The notes: generated by a model not told the origin, from the letters alone. A stretch of DNA of 64,000 bases from Paraburkholderia sp. HP33-1 (GCF_021390595.1 NZ_JAJEJR010000001.1:3100001-3164000), one strand, 5' to 3'; shown: positions 11,755 to 21,642, counted from the first letter of the stretch. A program made the numbers and translations.

Positions 11755-12285
11755 TTACTGGCCGGCAGCGCCGGAGGCCGGCGCGCCAGGCGCCGGTGCA
11801 GGGACCGATGCAGCGGGCTTCGCCGCGCCGGAATCCGCGGCCTTGCTATACAGGAACTGGCCGATCAGATTTTCCAGCACGATCGCCGATTGCGTCATCG
11901 AGATCGTATCGCCAGCCTTGAGCATTTCCGAGTCGCCACCCGGCTCGAGCCCGATGTACTGCTCGCCGAGCAGACCCGAGGTCAGGATCTTCGCCGACGT
12001 ATCCCGCGGAAACTGGTACTGCTTGTCGATATCGATCGTGACGAGCGCCTGGTAGGTGTTGCTATCAAAGTCGATCGACGCGACCCGGCCGACCGTCACG
12101 CCCGCGCTCTTCACCGGCGCGCGCGCCTTCAGCCCGCCGATGTTGTCGAACTTGAGCTTGACCGGGTACGTTGCCTGGAACGACAACGAGCTCATGTTGC
12201 CGGCCTTCAGCGCAAGAAACAGCAACGCCACGAAACCCAGCACCACAAACAGGCCGACCCAGAAGTCGAGAGCATTCTTTTTCAT
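11755..12285 (-). CDS. mlaD: MCE-family lipid transfer protein MlaD
   Basis: 176 residues from ATG 12285 (MKKNALDFWVGLFVVLGFVA). An N-terminal membrane anchor covers about residues 8-28 and an MCE domain about 36-115, with YPVKLKFDNIGGLKARAPVKSAGVTVGRV and the GLLGEQYIGLEPG motif. The C-terminal Ala/Pro tail is low complexity. MlaD hexamers bind lipid on the periplasmic face of MlaFE. An ATG two codons upstream (12291) is an equally possible start; the still longer frame to 12345 has a charged non-membrane leader and is less likely. It lies between mlaE and mlaA. Confidence 0.94.
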   Translation of the reverse strand: MKKNALDFWVGLFVVLGFVALLFLALKAGNMSSLSFQATYPVKLKFDNIGGLKARAPVKSAGVTVGRVASIDFDSNTYQALVTIDIDKQYQFPRDTSAKILTSGLLGEQYIGLEPGGDSEMLKAGDTISMTQSAIVLENLIGQFLYSKAADSGAAKPAASVPAPAPGAPASGAAGQ

Positions 12286-12376
12286 CGTCATCCCAAAGTG
12301 AATCCGCCGCGCCGCCGCCACTTCCCACTGTGCACGGCGCATCATGAGCCGCCGACAGCCGGCGCGCTGCGCGGTC

Positions 12377-13144
12377 TTAACTGAACATCAGTGCGGTCAG
12401 CAGGAAATCGAGCCCGAGCACCGCGAGCGAGGCATACACGACCGTGCGGGTCGTCGCGCGCGACACGCCTTCCGGCGTCGGCTTCGCCTCGTAGCCCTGA
12501 AACAGCGCGACGAAGGTCACCGCGAGGCCGAACACCACGCTCTTGACGACCCCGGCCCCGACATCGCGCCACACGTCGACGCCGCCTTGCATCTGCGACC
12601 AGAACGCGCCGGCATCGACGCCGATCAGCAGCACACCCACCACGTAACCACCCAGAACGCCAACCGCGCTGAAGATCGCGGCGAGGACCGGCATCGAGAT
12701 AATGCCGGCCCACAGGCGCGGCGCGATGACGACTTTGACCGGATCGACGGCCATCATTTCCATCGCGGTGAGTTGCTCGCCCGCCTTCATCAGGCCGATC
12801 TCGGCGGTAAGCGACGTGCCCGCGCGGCCGGCGAACAGCAGCGCCGTCACGACCGGCCCGAGCTCGCGCACGAGCGACAGCGCGACCAGCAACCCGAGCG
12901 CCTGCTCGGAGCCGTAGCGGTTCAGCGTGTAATAGCCCTGCAGACCGAGCACGAAGCCGACGAACAACCCCGACACCGCGATGATCACGAGCGAATAATT
13001 ACCTACGAAGTGGATCTGCTTCGTGACAAGGCGCGGGCGGCGCAGCAGCGGGAAAAATTCGAGCAGGAGGCGCAGGAAAAAGCGCGTCGCGTAGCCGGCC
13101 GTGCCGAGTCCGCTGAGCACCGCGCGACCAATCGTGCTGATCAT
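12377..13144 (-). CDS. mlaE: MlaE permease of the phospholipid ABC transporter
   Basis: 255 residues, the usual size. Membrane spans are seen around [94 protein letters not shown] and [19 protein letters not shown]. The coupling region [23 protein letters not shown] is the family signature. MlaE is the inner-membrane core of the MlaFEDB complex. Its start overlaps the mlaF stop by 4 bp. Confidence 0.97.
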   Translation of the reverse strand: MISTIGRAVLSGLGTAGYATRFFLRLLLEFFPLLRRPRLVTKQIHFVGNYSLVIIAVSGLFVGFVLGLQGYYTLNRYGSEQALGLLVALSLVRELGPVVTALLFAGRAGTSLTAEIGLMKAGEQLTAMEMMAVDPVKVVIAPRLWAGIISMPVLAAIFSAVGVLGGYVVGVLLIGVDAGAFWSQMQGGVDVWRDVGAGVVKSVVFGLAVTFVALFQGYEAKPTPEGVSRATTRTVVYASLAVLGLDFLLTALMFS

Positions 13145-13965
13145 GACTGGCCTCCGCCGATGCCGAAGTCCGCCGCGAGCGGCGCCTTCGCAGGATAGTG
13201 GAATCTGAACGGGCCGTCCGGCGCGCCGTCGATGAATTGACGCACGGTCGGATCGGTCGACGCGCGCAGCTCGTCCGGCGTGCCTTCGGCGAGCACGCCG
13301 CCGTTGGACAGGAAGTACACGTAGTCCGCGATCGCGAACGATTCCGGCACGTCGTGCGTGACGAGAATCGACGTCGCGCCGAGCGCCTGGTTCAGCGTGC
13401 GGATCAGATTCGCGGTGATGCCGAGCGAAATGGGGTCGAGGCCGGCGAACGGCTCGTCGTACATCATCAATTCGGGGTCGAGCGCGATCGCGCGGGCGAG
13501 CGCCACGCGCCGCGCCATGCCACCCGAAATTTCCGACGGCAGCAGGTCGCGCGCGCCGCGCAGGCCGACTGCGTTGAGCTTCATCAGCACGAGGTCGCGC
13601 AGCAGTTCTTCAGGGAGATCGGTGTGCTCGCGCAGCGAGAAGGCGACGTTTTCGAACACCGACATGTCGGTAAACAGCGCGCCGAACTGGAACAGCATGC
13701 CCATCTTGCGACGCAGCGCGTAAAGGCCTTCGCGCGTCTGCTCGCCGATGTCCTGGCCGTGGAACAGCACCTGGCCGCGCTGCGCGCGCACCAAGCCGCC
13801 GATCAGCCGCAGCACCGTGGTCTTGCCGCAACCCGAGCCGCCCATGACTGCGACGACCTGACCGCGACGAAAGCGCAGATTCAGATTCGACAGGACGAGC
13901 CGGTCGCCGTAACCGAAGTCGACGTCGCGCAGCTCGAGTAAGGTCTCGGGGGAGGAAGGCACCAA
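13141..13965 (-). CDS. mlaF: MlaF ATPase of the phospholipid ABC transporter
   Basis: 274 residues. Walker A is [15 protein letters not shown], the signature [16 protein letters not shown], Walker [13 protein letters not shown] and switch His VTHDVPE. MlaF drives lipid movement between the membranes with MlaE, MlaD and MlaB. It is the first mla gene; a TATAAT -10 lies about 30 bp upstream of the start, giving a very short leader. The gap to thiE upstream is 91 bp, so read-through from the thi operon is also possible. Confidence 0.96.
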   Translation of the reverse strand: MVPSSPETLLELRDVDFGYGDRLVLSNLNLRFRRGQVVAVMGGSGCGKTTVLRLIGGLVRAQRGQVLFHGQDIGEQTREGLYALRRKMGMLFQFGALFTDMSVFENVAFSLREHTDLPEELLRDLVLMKLNAVGLRGARDLLPSEISGGMARRVALARAIALDPELMMYDEPFAGLDPISLGITANLIRTLNQALGATSILVTHDVPESFAIADYVYFLSNGGVLAEGTPDELRASTDPTVRQFIDGAPDGPFRFHYPAKAPLAADFGIGGGQS

Positions 13966-13994
13966 ACTGACAGTCCTTTTACAGGGAAGGCCGA

Positions 13995-14000
13995 ATTATA
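13995..14000 (-). promoter_or_regulatory. Likely -10 element of the mla operon
   Basis: Minus strand reads GGCCCTATAATTCGG: a perfect TATAAT 30 bp before the mlaF ATG. The -35 region (GGCAGC, about 17 bp further upstream) is poor, so this may need an activator or simply be weak. Confidence 0.5.
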
Positions 14001-14056
14001 GGGCCATCATGCAAAAGCTGCCGTGAGGTGCCCCGTTCCTTGACTATGCCTAACGA

Positions 14057-15160
14057 TTATTGCGTAAACGTGTGTTGCAGCGCGGAAACGGCGGCGGCCG
14101 GGTCGGCCGCTTCCGTCACCGCGCGCACCACGGCCGCGCAGCCGACGCCCGTGGCGAGCACGTCCGGCAGCACCTGCAGATCGATCCCGCCGATCGCGAC
14201 GAGCGGCACCACCCCGTCGAGCAGCCGCACGTAGCGTGCGAGGCGCCGCAAGCCTTGCGGCGCGGTCGGCATCAACTTGGTCGTGGTCGGGAACACGGCG
14301 CCCAAAGCGATGTAGCTCGGACGGAAATGCAGCGCCTTCAGCATCTCGTAGAAACCGTGCGTCGATAGACCGAGCCGGACGCCCGCGCCGGACAGCGCGG
14401 ACAGATCCGCGGTATGCACGTCTTCCTGGCCCAGGTGCACACCGTACGCGCCCGCCTCGAGCGCCGCCTGCCAGTGGTCGTTGATGAACACCTGCGCGTC
14501 GTGCGCGCGACCAGCCGCCACGCAGCGGGCGATTTCGCGCTTCAGCTCGTCAGCGGGTTCGGCCGACTTGCGGCGCAACTGCACCGTTTTTACGCCGAAT
14601 CCGACCACCCGTTCGACCCAGTCCGCAGTCGGCAGTACCGGGTACAGACCGAGCCTTTCCGGGCAGCGCGGAAATGCCAGGGCGGGCGCGGCCGGCAGGC
14701 CGGTAAGGCGCGGAAAGCGGGCGAGGTCGGACGGGAACGCGTCGCCAGCGCGGGTTTCGTCGCCGTCGCGCCACGCGAGCGCGAGCACCAGCGCGTCGTG
14801 CGGATCGAAGCCGCAGTCGAGAAACGCGGCGAGCGCGGGGATCCAGTCTTCCGCCAGATGGCCTTCGAGGCCGTACTTCTCGCCGCCCAGATGCAGCGTC
14901 GCGCGGTTTTCCGTGGCGACGATCACGCCCGCGCCTCGCGTCAGCCAGCGCGCCACCTGCTCGCCGTGCGGCTGCGCGTCGGCGATCACGATCAGATCGC
15001 CACCGTTCGGCTCATCGGGCACGGTCAGGCAGATGCGCCACGGCGCGTGCGTCGATGGCCAGTCGCCGAGACGGGCGCGAATACGCTCCGCGGCTTCGAT
15101 GAGTTCGTCGGCCGTCGGCCAGAACAGATCGCGGTCCTTCAGGGTCAACAACTGCGTCAT
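14057..15160 (-). CDS. thiE: Thiamine-phosphate synthase with an extra N-terminal domain
   Basis: 367 residues from ATG 15160, against roughly 210 for stand-alone ThiE. Residues from about 170 onward are Thi[70 protein letters not shown] and PLVAIGGI (phosphate loop). It joins HMP-PP and thiazole phosphate to give thiamine phosphate. The first about 165 residues have no family I can name with certainty; a stretch around 95-130 ([34 protein letters not shown]) faintly resembles the end of ThiD-type kinases but lacks a kinase core. The start overlaps the thiG stop by 4 bp. Confidence 0.93.
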   Translation of the reverse strand: MTQLLTLKDRDLFWPTADELIEAAERIRARLGDWPSTHAPWRICLTVPDEPNGGDLIVIADAQPHGEQVARWLTRGAGVIVATENRATLHLGGEKYGLEGHLAEDWIPALAAFLDCGFDPHDALVLALAWRDGDETRAGDAFPSDLARFPRLTGLPAAPALAFPRCPERLGLYPVLPTADWVERVVGFGVKTVQLRRKSAEPADELKREIARCVAAGRAHDAQVFINDHWQAALEAGAYGVHLGQEDVHTADLSALSGAGVRLGLSTHGFYEMLKALHFRPSYIALGAVFPTTTKLMPTAPQGLRRLARYVRLLDGVVPLVAIGGIDLQVLPDVLATGVGCAAVVRAVTEAADPAAAVSALQHTFTQ

Positions 15161-15972
15161 GCGGCGCCTCCATCCTGATGCCAGAACGGCATGCCGACCA
15201 CCGGCGTGCTCGCGTGCGCACTCTCGCGCTCGGCCATCGGACCCGCGAGATACGCTTGCCGGCCCGCTTCCACGCCCAGCGCGAACGCACGGGCCATCGC
15301 GTCGGGATGCGTCGCCTGCGACACCGCCGTGTTCAGCAGCACGCCGTCGAAGCCCCACTCCATCACCTGCGCCGCATGCGACGGCACGCCGAGCCCGGCG
15401 TCGACGATCAGCGGCACGTCCGGAAGCCGTTCGCGCAGCACGCGCAGCCCGTACGGATTGATCACGCCCTTGCCGGTGCCGATCGGCGCACCCCACGGCA
15501 TCAGCGCCTCGCAGCCTGCATCGAGCAGACGGCGGCCGATCACCAGATCTTCAGTGCAGTACGGCAGCACCTTGAAGCCGTCCTTGACGAGCCGCGCGGC
15601 GGCCTCGATCAGACCGACCGGGTCGGGCTGCAGCGTGTAGTCGTCGCCGATCAGTTCGAGCTTGATCCAGTCGGTCTCGAAGATTTCGCGCGCCATGTGC
15701 GCCGTCGTCACCGCTTCACCGACGGTGAGACAGCCCGCCGTGTTCGGCAGGAGCGGCACGCCGTGGCGCTTGAGCAGATCGAAGAAGCCGGCTTCGGCGT
15801 TGCCCTCGTTCATCTGACGGCGCAGCGCGACGGTCACCATGCCGGGGCGCGCGGCGTCGATCGAATCGGACAGCGACTGCAGCGACGGGTAGCGCGACGT
15901 GCCGAGCAGCACGCGGCTCGCGAAGGTTTGACCGTATAGCGTCAGCGCGTCGGCGGTCTCGTGAGAAGTCAT
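15157..15972 (-). CDS. thiG: Thiazole synthase
   Basis: 271 residues from ATG 15972 ([20 protein letters not shown]), chosen because AGGA lies 8 bp upstream. ThiG forms the thiazole ring from DXP, dehydroglycine and ThiS thiocarboxylate. Features: [17 protein letters not shown], the imine-forming Lys in [49 protein letters not shown], and [31 protein letters not shown]. The operon also supplies ThiS (sulfur carrier) and ThiO (glycine oxidase giving dehydroglycine), the complete aerobic thiazole set. Overlaps thiE by 4 bp. Confidence 0.96.
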   Translation of the reverse strand: MTSHETADALTLYGQTFASRVLLGTSRYPSLQSLSDSIDAARPGMVTVALRRQMNEGNAEAGFFDLLKRHGVPLLPNTAGCLTVGEAVTTAHMAREIFETDWIKLELIGDDYTLQPDPVGLIEAAARLVKDGFKVLPYCTEDLVIGRRLLDAGCEALMPWGAPIGTGKGVINPYGLRVLRERLPDVPLIVDAGLGVPSHAAQVMEWGFDGVLLNTAVSQATHPDAMARAFALGVEAGRQAYLAGPMAERESAHASTPVVGMPFWHQDGGAA

Positions 15973-16081
15973 TTGCATCATCCTGGTTTGCCGCCGCGGC
16001 AGGGCACCGACGGTGTTGCGGCAATGGGTTTTCGGCGACGGTGGTTGGTGTTCGGTGGGCCACAGGCTGGCGCGAGCGCGC

Positions 16082-16279
16082 TCAGCCGCCCGCAACCGGC
16101 TGCACCACGTCTAGCCGGTCGCCCGTTTGCAACGCGCGCGCCGCATGCTGCGCACGCGCGACGAAATCGCCGTTGAGCGCGACCGCGAACGGCGGACGCG
16201 CGCCAAAGGCGGCGAGTGCATCGGCGACAGTCGCACCCTCGGGTAGCGACAGCGGCTTCTGATTGATATGAATGTCCAT
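16082..16279 (-). CDS. thiS: Sulfur carrier protein ThiS
   Basis: 65 residues from ATG 16279 ([20 protein letters not shown]), ending in the diagnostic GG (VQPVAGG). ThiS is a ubiquitin-fold protein whose C-terminal Gly is adenylated and converted to a thiocarboxylate, then donates sulfur to ThiG. The fold marks are [25 protein letters not shown]. It lies between thiO and thiG in the same direction. The longer frame covering it upstream runs into thiO and is not real. Confidence 0.95.
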   Translation of the reverse strand: MDIHINQKPLSLPEGATVADALAAFGARPPFAVALNGDFVARAQHAARALQTGDRLDVVQPVAGG

Positions 16280-16344
16280 GGTGTTCGAATACGGTTCAAT
16301 CGATGGCGGAAGCGGCAGCGTGCGCGGCACGAAGGCCGCTACGC

Positions 16345-17475
16345 TCAGGCCGGCTCCCGCGCGAAATCCTGCTGGAACAGCTCGCTCCAGCGCGCCTCGC
16401 GCCGCCAGCCGGCGAACGCGTCGGCGTCGCCGACGCGGCCGTCGAGCAGCGCGCTCGCGAAGCGCACGGCTTCGTCGGCCACTTCGGGCGCGATCATATA
16501 GCCGTGCCGGTACAGGCCGTTCACGCGCAGCGTGCGCGCGCCGTCCCACAATAGCGCGGGGCGGTGGTCAGGCAAGGTCGGCCGGCACTGCGAATTGAGC
16601 TCGAGGATGCGCGCCTCGCCGAAGCCCGGATGCACCGAAAACGCGGCACTTAGCAGCTCGAGCGCCGAGCGCACGCTGACTGGTGACATGTCCTCGCCCT
16701 CGACCTCGGTCGCGCCGATCACATAGAGGCCGTTCTGCTTCGGCGCGATATACAGCGGGTAGCGCGGATGCAGCAGCCGCACCGGACGCATCAACTGCAG
16801 ATGAGGCGCATGCACGCGCGCGACTTCGCCGCGGATGCCGCGCAGGGTCGGCAGCACGGGCTTCGCGCCGAGCCCGCGGCAATCGATCGTGATGCCGGCG
16901 TCGGGCAGCGACGCGTCGTCGATCGGCGTGTTCCAGTGCGTGTCGACGCCGCGCTCGGCCAGCCCCGCCGCCAGCGCGGACAGCACCTGGCGGTTGTCGA
17001 GCTGGCCTTCGCGCGGCAGCAGCCAGCCCTGGTTGAAGCGGCCGGCCAACGCGGGCTCGGTGGCGCCTAGCTGCGCGCCCGAAAGCGCGACGAAGCCGCC
17101 GTCGAGCAGTTCGGCCGGTGCGTTCGCGCGCACGCGGCGCTCGAACAGCGGAGCCTCAGTGCGATCCGCGTGATGCCAAACGACGAGCGTGCCGTTGCGC
17201 TGGAAAAACACCGGCTCCGGCAGTTCGGCGAGCACGCGCGGCCAGCTTTCGAGCGAACTCGCGCCGAGCCGCGTGATCAGCAGCTCGGCGCTCGCGGCTT
17301 CGGCGAGCGGCGCGAGCATCGCCGCGGCAACCCACGCGGCGGCCTGCGAACCAGCGGCATCGCCGCGCTCGTAGAGCGCCACGCGATGCCCGTCGCCAGC
17401 CAGGCGCCACGCGACCAGCCGGCCGCACAGGCCGCCGCCGAGCACGGCGAAATCGGGTCGGGCCGGACGGTTCAT
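16345..17475 (-). CDS. thiO: Glycine oxidase ThiO
   Basis: 376 residues from ATG 17475 (MNRPARPDFAVLGGGLCGRL). The FAD dinucleotide fold GGGLCGRLVAWRLA and an Ala-rich QAAAWVAAAMLAPLAEA segment match ThiO/DAO oxidases; the C-terminal FAD/substrate motif reads RVNGLYRHGYMIAPEVAD and LPDHRPALLWDGARTLR. It oxidises glycine to iminoglycine (dehydroglycine) for ThiG. First gene of the thi operon; the leader of about 235 nt contains a TPP riboswitch. A start 11 codons upstream (near 17508) is possible but the inner ATG has GGAG about 10 bp upstream. Confidence 0.93.
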   Translation of the reverse strand: MNRPARPDFAVLGGGLCGRLVAWRLAGDGHRVALYERGDAAGSQAAAWVAAAMLAPLAEAASAELLITRLGASSLESWPRVLAELPEPVFFQRNGTLVVWHHADRTEAPLFERRVRANAPAELLDGGFVALSGAQLGATEPALAGRFNQGWLLPREGQLDNRQVLSALAAGLAERGVDTHWNTPIDDASLPDAGITIDCRGLGAKPVLPTLRGIRGEVARVHAPHLQLMRPVRLLHPRYPLYIAPKQNGLYVIGATEVEGEDMSPVSVRSALELLSAAFSVHPGFGEARILELNSQCRPTLPDHRPALLWDGARTLRVNGLYRHGYMIAPEVADEAVRFASALLDGRVGDADAFAGWRREARWSELFQQDFAREPA

Positions 17476-17709
17476 CGCGCGCGCTCCGTTCGACTGCGGT
17501 AGGCCATGCCAAAACGGCACGGCACGTCCGGGACGGCGTGACGACGGGGAAAATACATATCTGAAGAATAGGCGGTCATCGAGTCCTTTCCGTACGGCCA
17601 AAAACGCACGTACCCAGGACGAAACCGGCGGGTGAAGCCGGCCGGGCACTGCGCGCGCATGTCAGATGCGCTTGCCGCCCGGCGGGGAATGGAAGACGGC
17701 TGCTTCCGG

Positions 17710-17784
17710 AAACTTCCCGCGCCGGTATTACCCGGATCGGGTGCAAAGGGTCTCTCTCAGCCTCGCCGCCCCGGCGTGAAAGTC
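17710..17784 (-). promoter_or_regulatory. TPP riboswitch (THI element) of the thiOSGE operon
   Basis: Minus strand shows the conserved aptamer: GGGGCGGCGAGG, then CTGAGA, then ACCCTTTGCACCCGATC, then GGGTAATACC and GCGGGAAG. The closing P1 helix is formed by ACTTTC (17778-17783) and GGAAGT on the other side. The CTGAGA and ACCC...GATC..GGGTAATACC blocks bind the pyrimidine and pyrophosphate ends of TPP. Between it and thiO a GC-rich hairpin (GCCGGGC ... GCCCGGC, about 17637-17683) may be part of the expression platform; no clear T-run follows, so control may be translational. Confidence 0.95.
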
Positions 17785-18251
17785 ATGCCGGCTGTGGGCG
17801 AAGCACCCCTGTTTCGTCGCAGGTCATTAGACCATAAAAGGCGCGGCACCCGCAAACCAGCGCTCCGGCGTCGCTGCCGCGATTTTGATCTGGCACGGTC
17901 CATCGTGAAGCCTGTGCGATGCGGGCCGGCGCTCTGGCACAATGCCGTGACCGGTGCCGCAAAAACGCGGCGCGCGCGGCGCTCCTGGCCGCATGCGTGG
18001 CGGCGGCACCTGAGCGGACCTCGACCGCGAAAATTAATTTTCGCTTAAGGGCGTCACGCCAGAATCGGGCGCCCGTCCGGACTCGCGTTCATCGAGCGCG
18101 ATGGCGCGATGTCCGGCCAGGTATCGCAGACCCGCCCCAGCGGCGGCCCCGCAAAGGGGGCGGCTGTTCGCGGGATCGCCCGACATGGGTCAACCAGATC
18201 GGACCCGCACGCCGCCGCGGCAGTTCGGGCCAGCACTTCATCCAGACGCTC
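17785..18251. other. Intergenic region between thi riboswitch and the ABC transporter gene
   Basis: 467 bp between divergent units, without a supportable gene. A short AT-rich patch (AAAATTAATTTTC, around 18029-18042) is the only low-GC element and could belong to the promoter of the downstream transporter. The long frame starting at 17919 continues into the transporter but its first 110 codons look like non-coding high-GC sequence. Confidence 0.5.
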
Positions 18252-20003
18252 ATGACACCACATACTTCTGCCAGCCCCGCGCTGCCGCCCGACGAAAAGG
18301 TCTCCGCCTGGAGCCTGATCAAGCCTTACTGGGTATCCGAGGAACGAGGCATCGCGTGGACGCTGCTCGTCGCGATCATCGTGATGAACCTGCTCGTCGT
18401 CTGGATCAACGTACGCCTGAATCGCTGGAGCGCGGATTTCTACAACGCGCTGCAGGCGAAGAACGTCCACGACTTCCCGCACCTGCTGATGATTTTCACC
18501 GGGCTCGCGTTCGGTTTCATCATCCTCGCGGTGTATGGGCGATATCTCCGTCAGATGCTCGGCTTCCGCTGGCGTCAGTGGTTGACCACGCGCTACCTGA
18601 ACGACTGGCTCAACGACAGCGCGTTTTACCGCATCGAGCGAGACCGCCTCGCCGACAACCCCGACCAGCGGATCAGCGACGACCTGCAGTCGTTCGCGAC
18701 CACCACGCTGTCGCTGACGCTCGATCTGCTGTCCACCGTGGTCACGCTCGTGTCGTTCATCACGATCCTGTGGTCGCTCGCGGGCGCGCTGAGCATTTCG
18801 CTCGGCGGCATGCCGCTGCACATCCCCGGCTACATGGTGTGGGCTGCAGCGCTGTATGCGGTGGTTGGCTCGCTCGTCACGCAGAAGGTCGGTCATCCGC
18901 TCGTGTCGATCAACTATCAGGCGCAGAAGGTCGAGGCGGATTTCCGTTTCGGCCTGATCCGGCTGCGTGAGAACGCCGAGCAGATCGCGTTCTACAACGG
19001 CATGGACACCGAGAAGACGAACGCGCGCACGCTGTTCGGCCGCATCCGCGACAACTGGTGGCAAGTGATGAAGTACACGAAGCGCCTGACCTTCGTGCTG
19101 AGCTTCTACGGCCAGATCGCGATCATTTTCCCGATCGTCGTCGCCGCACCGCGCTACTTCGCGGGCGCGTTCACGTTCGGTGTGCTGATGCAGATTTCGA
19201 GCGCATTCGGCACCGTCAGCGATTCGTTCTCATGGTTCATCAATAGTTATACGAGCCTCGTCGAATGGCGCGCGACCGTGAACCGGTTGCGTGAATTCAA
19301 GCGCGTCGTGCATTCGCCGCGTCTGAAGGAATCGGTGTCGCCGGCCACCGAACATGGTGGCATCAACCTGCACTTCGTCGACTCGAACACGCTCACGACC
19401 GATAGCCTCAAGCTCGCGCTGCCGAACGGCAATCCGCTGTCGCGCATCCGCGATATCGCGATCCGGCCGGGCTCGCGCTGGCTCGTGCGCGGTCCGTCGG
19501 GCGCCGGCAAGAGCACGCTGATGCGCGCGCTCGCGGGCCTGTGGCCGTTTGGCGATGGCTCGATCGACGCGCCGGTCAACGCGCGCATGATGTTCATCCC
19601 GCAGGTCAGCTACATGCCGATCGGCACACTGAAGGCGGCGCTCGCGTACCCGTCGGCGGCAGACACCTATAGCGACGACGAATGCCGCGACGCGCTCGTC
19701 ATCTGCCATCTGTCGGAATACGCGGATCGTCTGCGGGAATCGGCGCACTGGACCCGCGTGCTGTCGCCGGGCGAGCAGCAGCGTTTCGCCGCCGCACGCG
19801 TGCTGCTGCACAAGCCCGACTACCTGTTCCTCGACGAAGCGACCAGCGCGCTCGATGCGGAAAACGAGGCGCGGCTCTATCGCCTGTTCACGGAGCGGCT
19901 GCCCAAGGCGGCGATCGTCAGCGTAGCGCATCGCGAATCTCTCGCGGCGTTCCATGACGAAACGCTGGACGTCGAGCGCTCGGCCGAAGCGGTAGCGGCA
20001 TAA
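18252..20003 (+). CDS. ABC transporter, fused permease-ATPase of the SbmA/BacA-YddA type
   Basis: 583 residues from ATG 18252 (MTPHTSASPALPPDEKVSAW). The N-terminal half has about six membrane spans (ERGIAWTLLVAIIVMNLLVVWINV, LMIFTGLAFGFIILAVYGRYL, others to about 340) and the SbmA_BacA-type motif QMLGFRWRQWLTTRYLNDWL ... DNPDQRISDDL. The C-terminal half is an ATPase: Walker A GPSGAGKST near 414, signature LSPGEQQRFAAARVLL near 503, Walker B YLFLDEATSALD near 525. Relatives take up peptides, cobalamin or very-long-chain fatty acids; the substrate here is not evident. It stands alone, divergent from thiO. Confidence 0.88.
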   Translation: MTPHTSASPALPPDEKVSAWSLIKPYWVSEERGIAWTLLVAIIVMNLLVVWINVRLNRWSADFYNALQAKNVHDFPHLLMIFTGLAFGFIILAVYGRYLRQMLGFRWRQWLTTRYLNDWLNDSAFYRIERDRLADNPDQRISDDLQSFATTTLSLTLDLLSTVVTLVSFITILWSLAGALSISLGGMPLHIPGYMVWAAALYAVVGSLVTQKVGHPLVSINYQAQKVEADFRFGLIRLRENAEQIAFYNGMDTEKTNARTLFGRIRDNWWQVMKYTKRLTFVLSFYGQIAIIFPIVVAAPRYFAGAFTFGVLMQISSAFGTVSDSFSWFINSYTSLVEWRATVNRLREFKRVVHSPRLKESVSPATEHGGINLHFVDSNTLTTDSLKLALPNGNPLSRIRDIAIRPGSRWLVRGPSGAGKSTLMRALAGLWPFGDGSIDAPVNARMMFIPQVSYMPIGTLKAALAYPSAADTYSDDECRDALVICHLSEYADRLRESAHWTRVLSPGEQQRFAAARVLLHKPDYLFLDEATSALDAENEARLYRLFTERLPKAAIVSVAHRESLAAFHDETLDVERSAEAVAA

Positions 20004-20247
20004 GCGACGCGAGCGGCGCCGACGCGACGCCGCTCGGTTGAGCATCTGCAGTGCGCCGACAACCACTCGGCGCAACATCCGGAAAGACACGAGAAGAGTT
20101 TGAAAGCATTTGCGAAGCGGGCAAGCTGTTCCGCGCTTTGAAAAAGCCTGCGGGCAGCGACGATAGTCGTACGGGCCGCGCCATGCGCCGGCCTTCGTTG
20201 ATGTCAGTCACGTCTTTCATCGCAACCGCTCTTCGGACTCCTCGCCC

Positions 20248-20721
20248 ATGTCATTCGCTCGCCGTTTTTTACCTTCGCTCCCGTCTTCGCTCCCGCGCAT
20301 CGCGCTCGCCTGCGGCGCGGCGCTGCTGCTCACGAACGCCGTCGATGCCGCGCAAACGGCCGAGACCAACCAGCCCGCCGACATCTGCGCCGCGCTCACC
20401 CACATCGTCGATGCAAGCGATTTCCGGCAACTGCCGGGTGAGACTGCCGCGCAACTGCCGGGCGTCTCCCAGGCCGACGATTGCCGCGTCAGCCCGCACG
20501 CGTACGACTGCCACTGGCGCGCGCACTGGCAAGCCGACGGCGTCGTCAACGATCCGCTCGAAGAACTCGGCGCCGACATCGCCGCCTGCTTTCCGCGCGT
20601 CGTGCACGACGTCAACACACCGGTGCGCCAGCATTTCATCGTGACCACCGACGCGCGGCGCGTGAACGTCACCGCAAGCGTGCAAGGTCAGAACGAATTG
20701 CGACTGCGCGTCACGCGCTGA
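20248..20721 (+). CDS. Exported protein of unknown function
   Basis: 157 residues with a signal peptide (RIALACGAALLLTNAVDA, cleavage near AVDA|AQT). The mature part is about 120 residues with four Cys (ICAAL, DDCRV, YDCHW, AACFP), suggesting two disulfides in the periplasm. No family was recognised. It begins 244 bp after the transporter stop, in a gap with no other gene, and precedes a lipoprotein gene in the same direction by 40 bp, so the two may be co-transcribed. Confidence 0.7.
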   Translation: MSFARRFLPSLPSSLPRIALACGAALLLTNAVDAAQTAETNQPADICAALTHIVDASDFRQLPGETAAQLPGVSQADDCRVSPHAYDCHWRAHWQADGVVNDPLEELGADIAACFPRVVHDVNTPVRQHFIVTTDARRVNVTASVQGQNELRLRVTR

Positions 20722-20761
20722 GCGCGCGGCCGTCGTTGCTGTTGATGACCCATCGTTCTTT

Positions 20762-21541
20762 GTGACCGCCATCGGGCCCTGCCTCATGACCTCGTCGCCG
20801 ACCGTTCGTGTGTCCGCTGATTCGCGGGCTTTTCGGGCCTCGGATGCTTCGTGCGTTGCCCATACCTCACAGTCCACGAGCGTCGCGGGCAGCGCGCCGG
20901 CGGCAACCAGGCGATCGCGCCTCGGCCCGATCGCCGCACTGATATCGCGGCGTCGTTGCGCGCGCGCCGCCCTCGTCACGCTCGCCGCAACGCTGACGCT
21001 CGCGCTCGACGGCTGCGCATGGACGCTGATCCAGGCCGCCGACGCCACCGGCTCGGTGATCCAGGCGGGCTACGCGATCGCGTCGAACTACTCGTCGCCG
21101 ACCTTCGTGAACGGCCGGCCCGCGAATGTGCAGCAGGTATGCATCGAGGTGAACCCGACGGTGTCGGTCGGCGATTTCGTGCCGGCGTTGCAGCTGGCGC
21201 TCGACCGGCGCGGCATTCGTTCGGACGTCTACAATCCGGGCACCTCGCCCGCCGGCTGCGAGGCACGGCTCGTCTACAACGCCGCGATCGACTACGGTCG
21301 CCGCTCGTTCAGCGACGAAACGATCCAGTACCTGTCGATCATCGATCTGACGCTGATCCAGAGCGGCCGCATTCTCGTTACCGCGCGCTATCAGACCGGC
21401 GGCCTGAACACCGACCGCTTCTCATCGGCCGCGGTAAAGCTCGGCGGCCTGATCGAGCGGATGGTCGTCGATCGGACCGATTTTGCGCGGCATCCGCCGC
21501 AGACGCTGCAAACCTCACAGGCCTTCCCGCCGACCAACTGA
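20762..21541 (+). CDS. Putative lipoprotein of unknown function
   Basis: 259 residues as the longest frame. A lipobox-like LALDGC with Cys85 follows a hydrophobic stretch AALVTLAATLTLALDGC, so the real N-terminus probably lies downstream of the annotated ATG; in-frame choices include ATG 20786 and a GTG near 20810, but none gives a normal short n-region. The domain after the Cys (VCIEVNPTVSVGDFVPALQLALDRRGIRSDVYNPG... CEARLVYNAAIDYGR) resembles small envelope lipoproteins (possibly Sbal_3080-like, from memory only). Start is uncertain; coding status is reasonably sure. Confidence 0.65.
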   Translation: MTAIGPCLMTSSPTVRVSADSRAFRASDASCVAHTSQSTSVAGSAPAATRRSRLGPIAALISRRRCARAALVTLAATLTLALDGCAWTLIQAADATGSVIQAGYAIASNYSSPTFVNGRPANVQQVCIEVNPTVSVGDFVPALQLALDRRGIRSDVYNPGTSPAGCEARLVYNAAIDYGRRSFSDETIQYLSIIDLTLIQSGRILVTARYQTGGLNTDRFSSAAVKLGGLIERMVVDRTDFARHPPQTLQTSQAFPPTN

Positions 21542-21642
21542 GTACCCGCAGCCTGGGTTTTGCTTGCGCTGCCTTACACGGGAAAGGATTGGAAAGCGGC
21601 ATGCGCTTTGCGCGGCCCGCGCGCATCATTAAGATGACCTGA

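Noticed and set aside
17919..18251. 110-codon N-terminal extension of the SbmA-type transporter
   Set aside because: Arg/Ala-rich with no membrane or family features; homologous sequence begins at the ATG at 18252.
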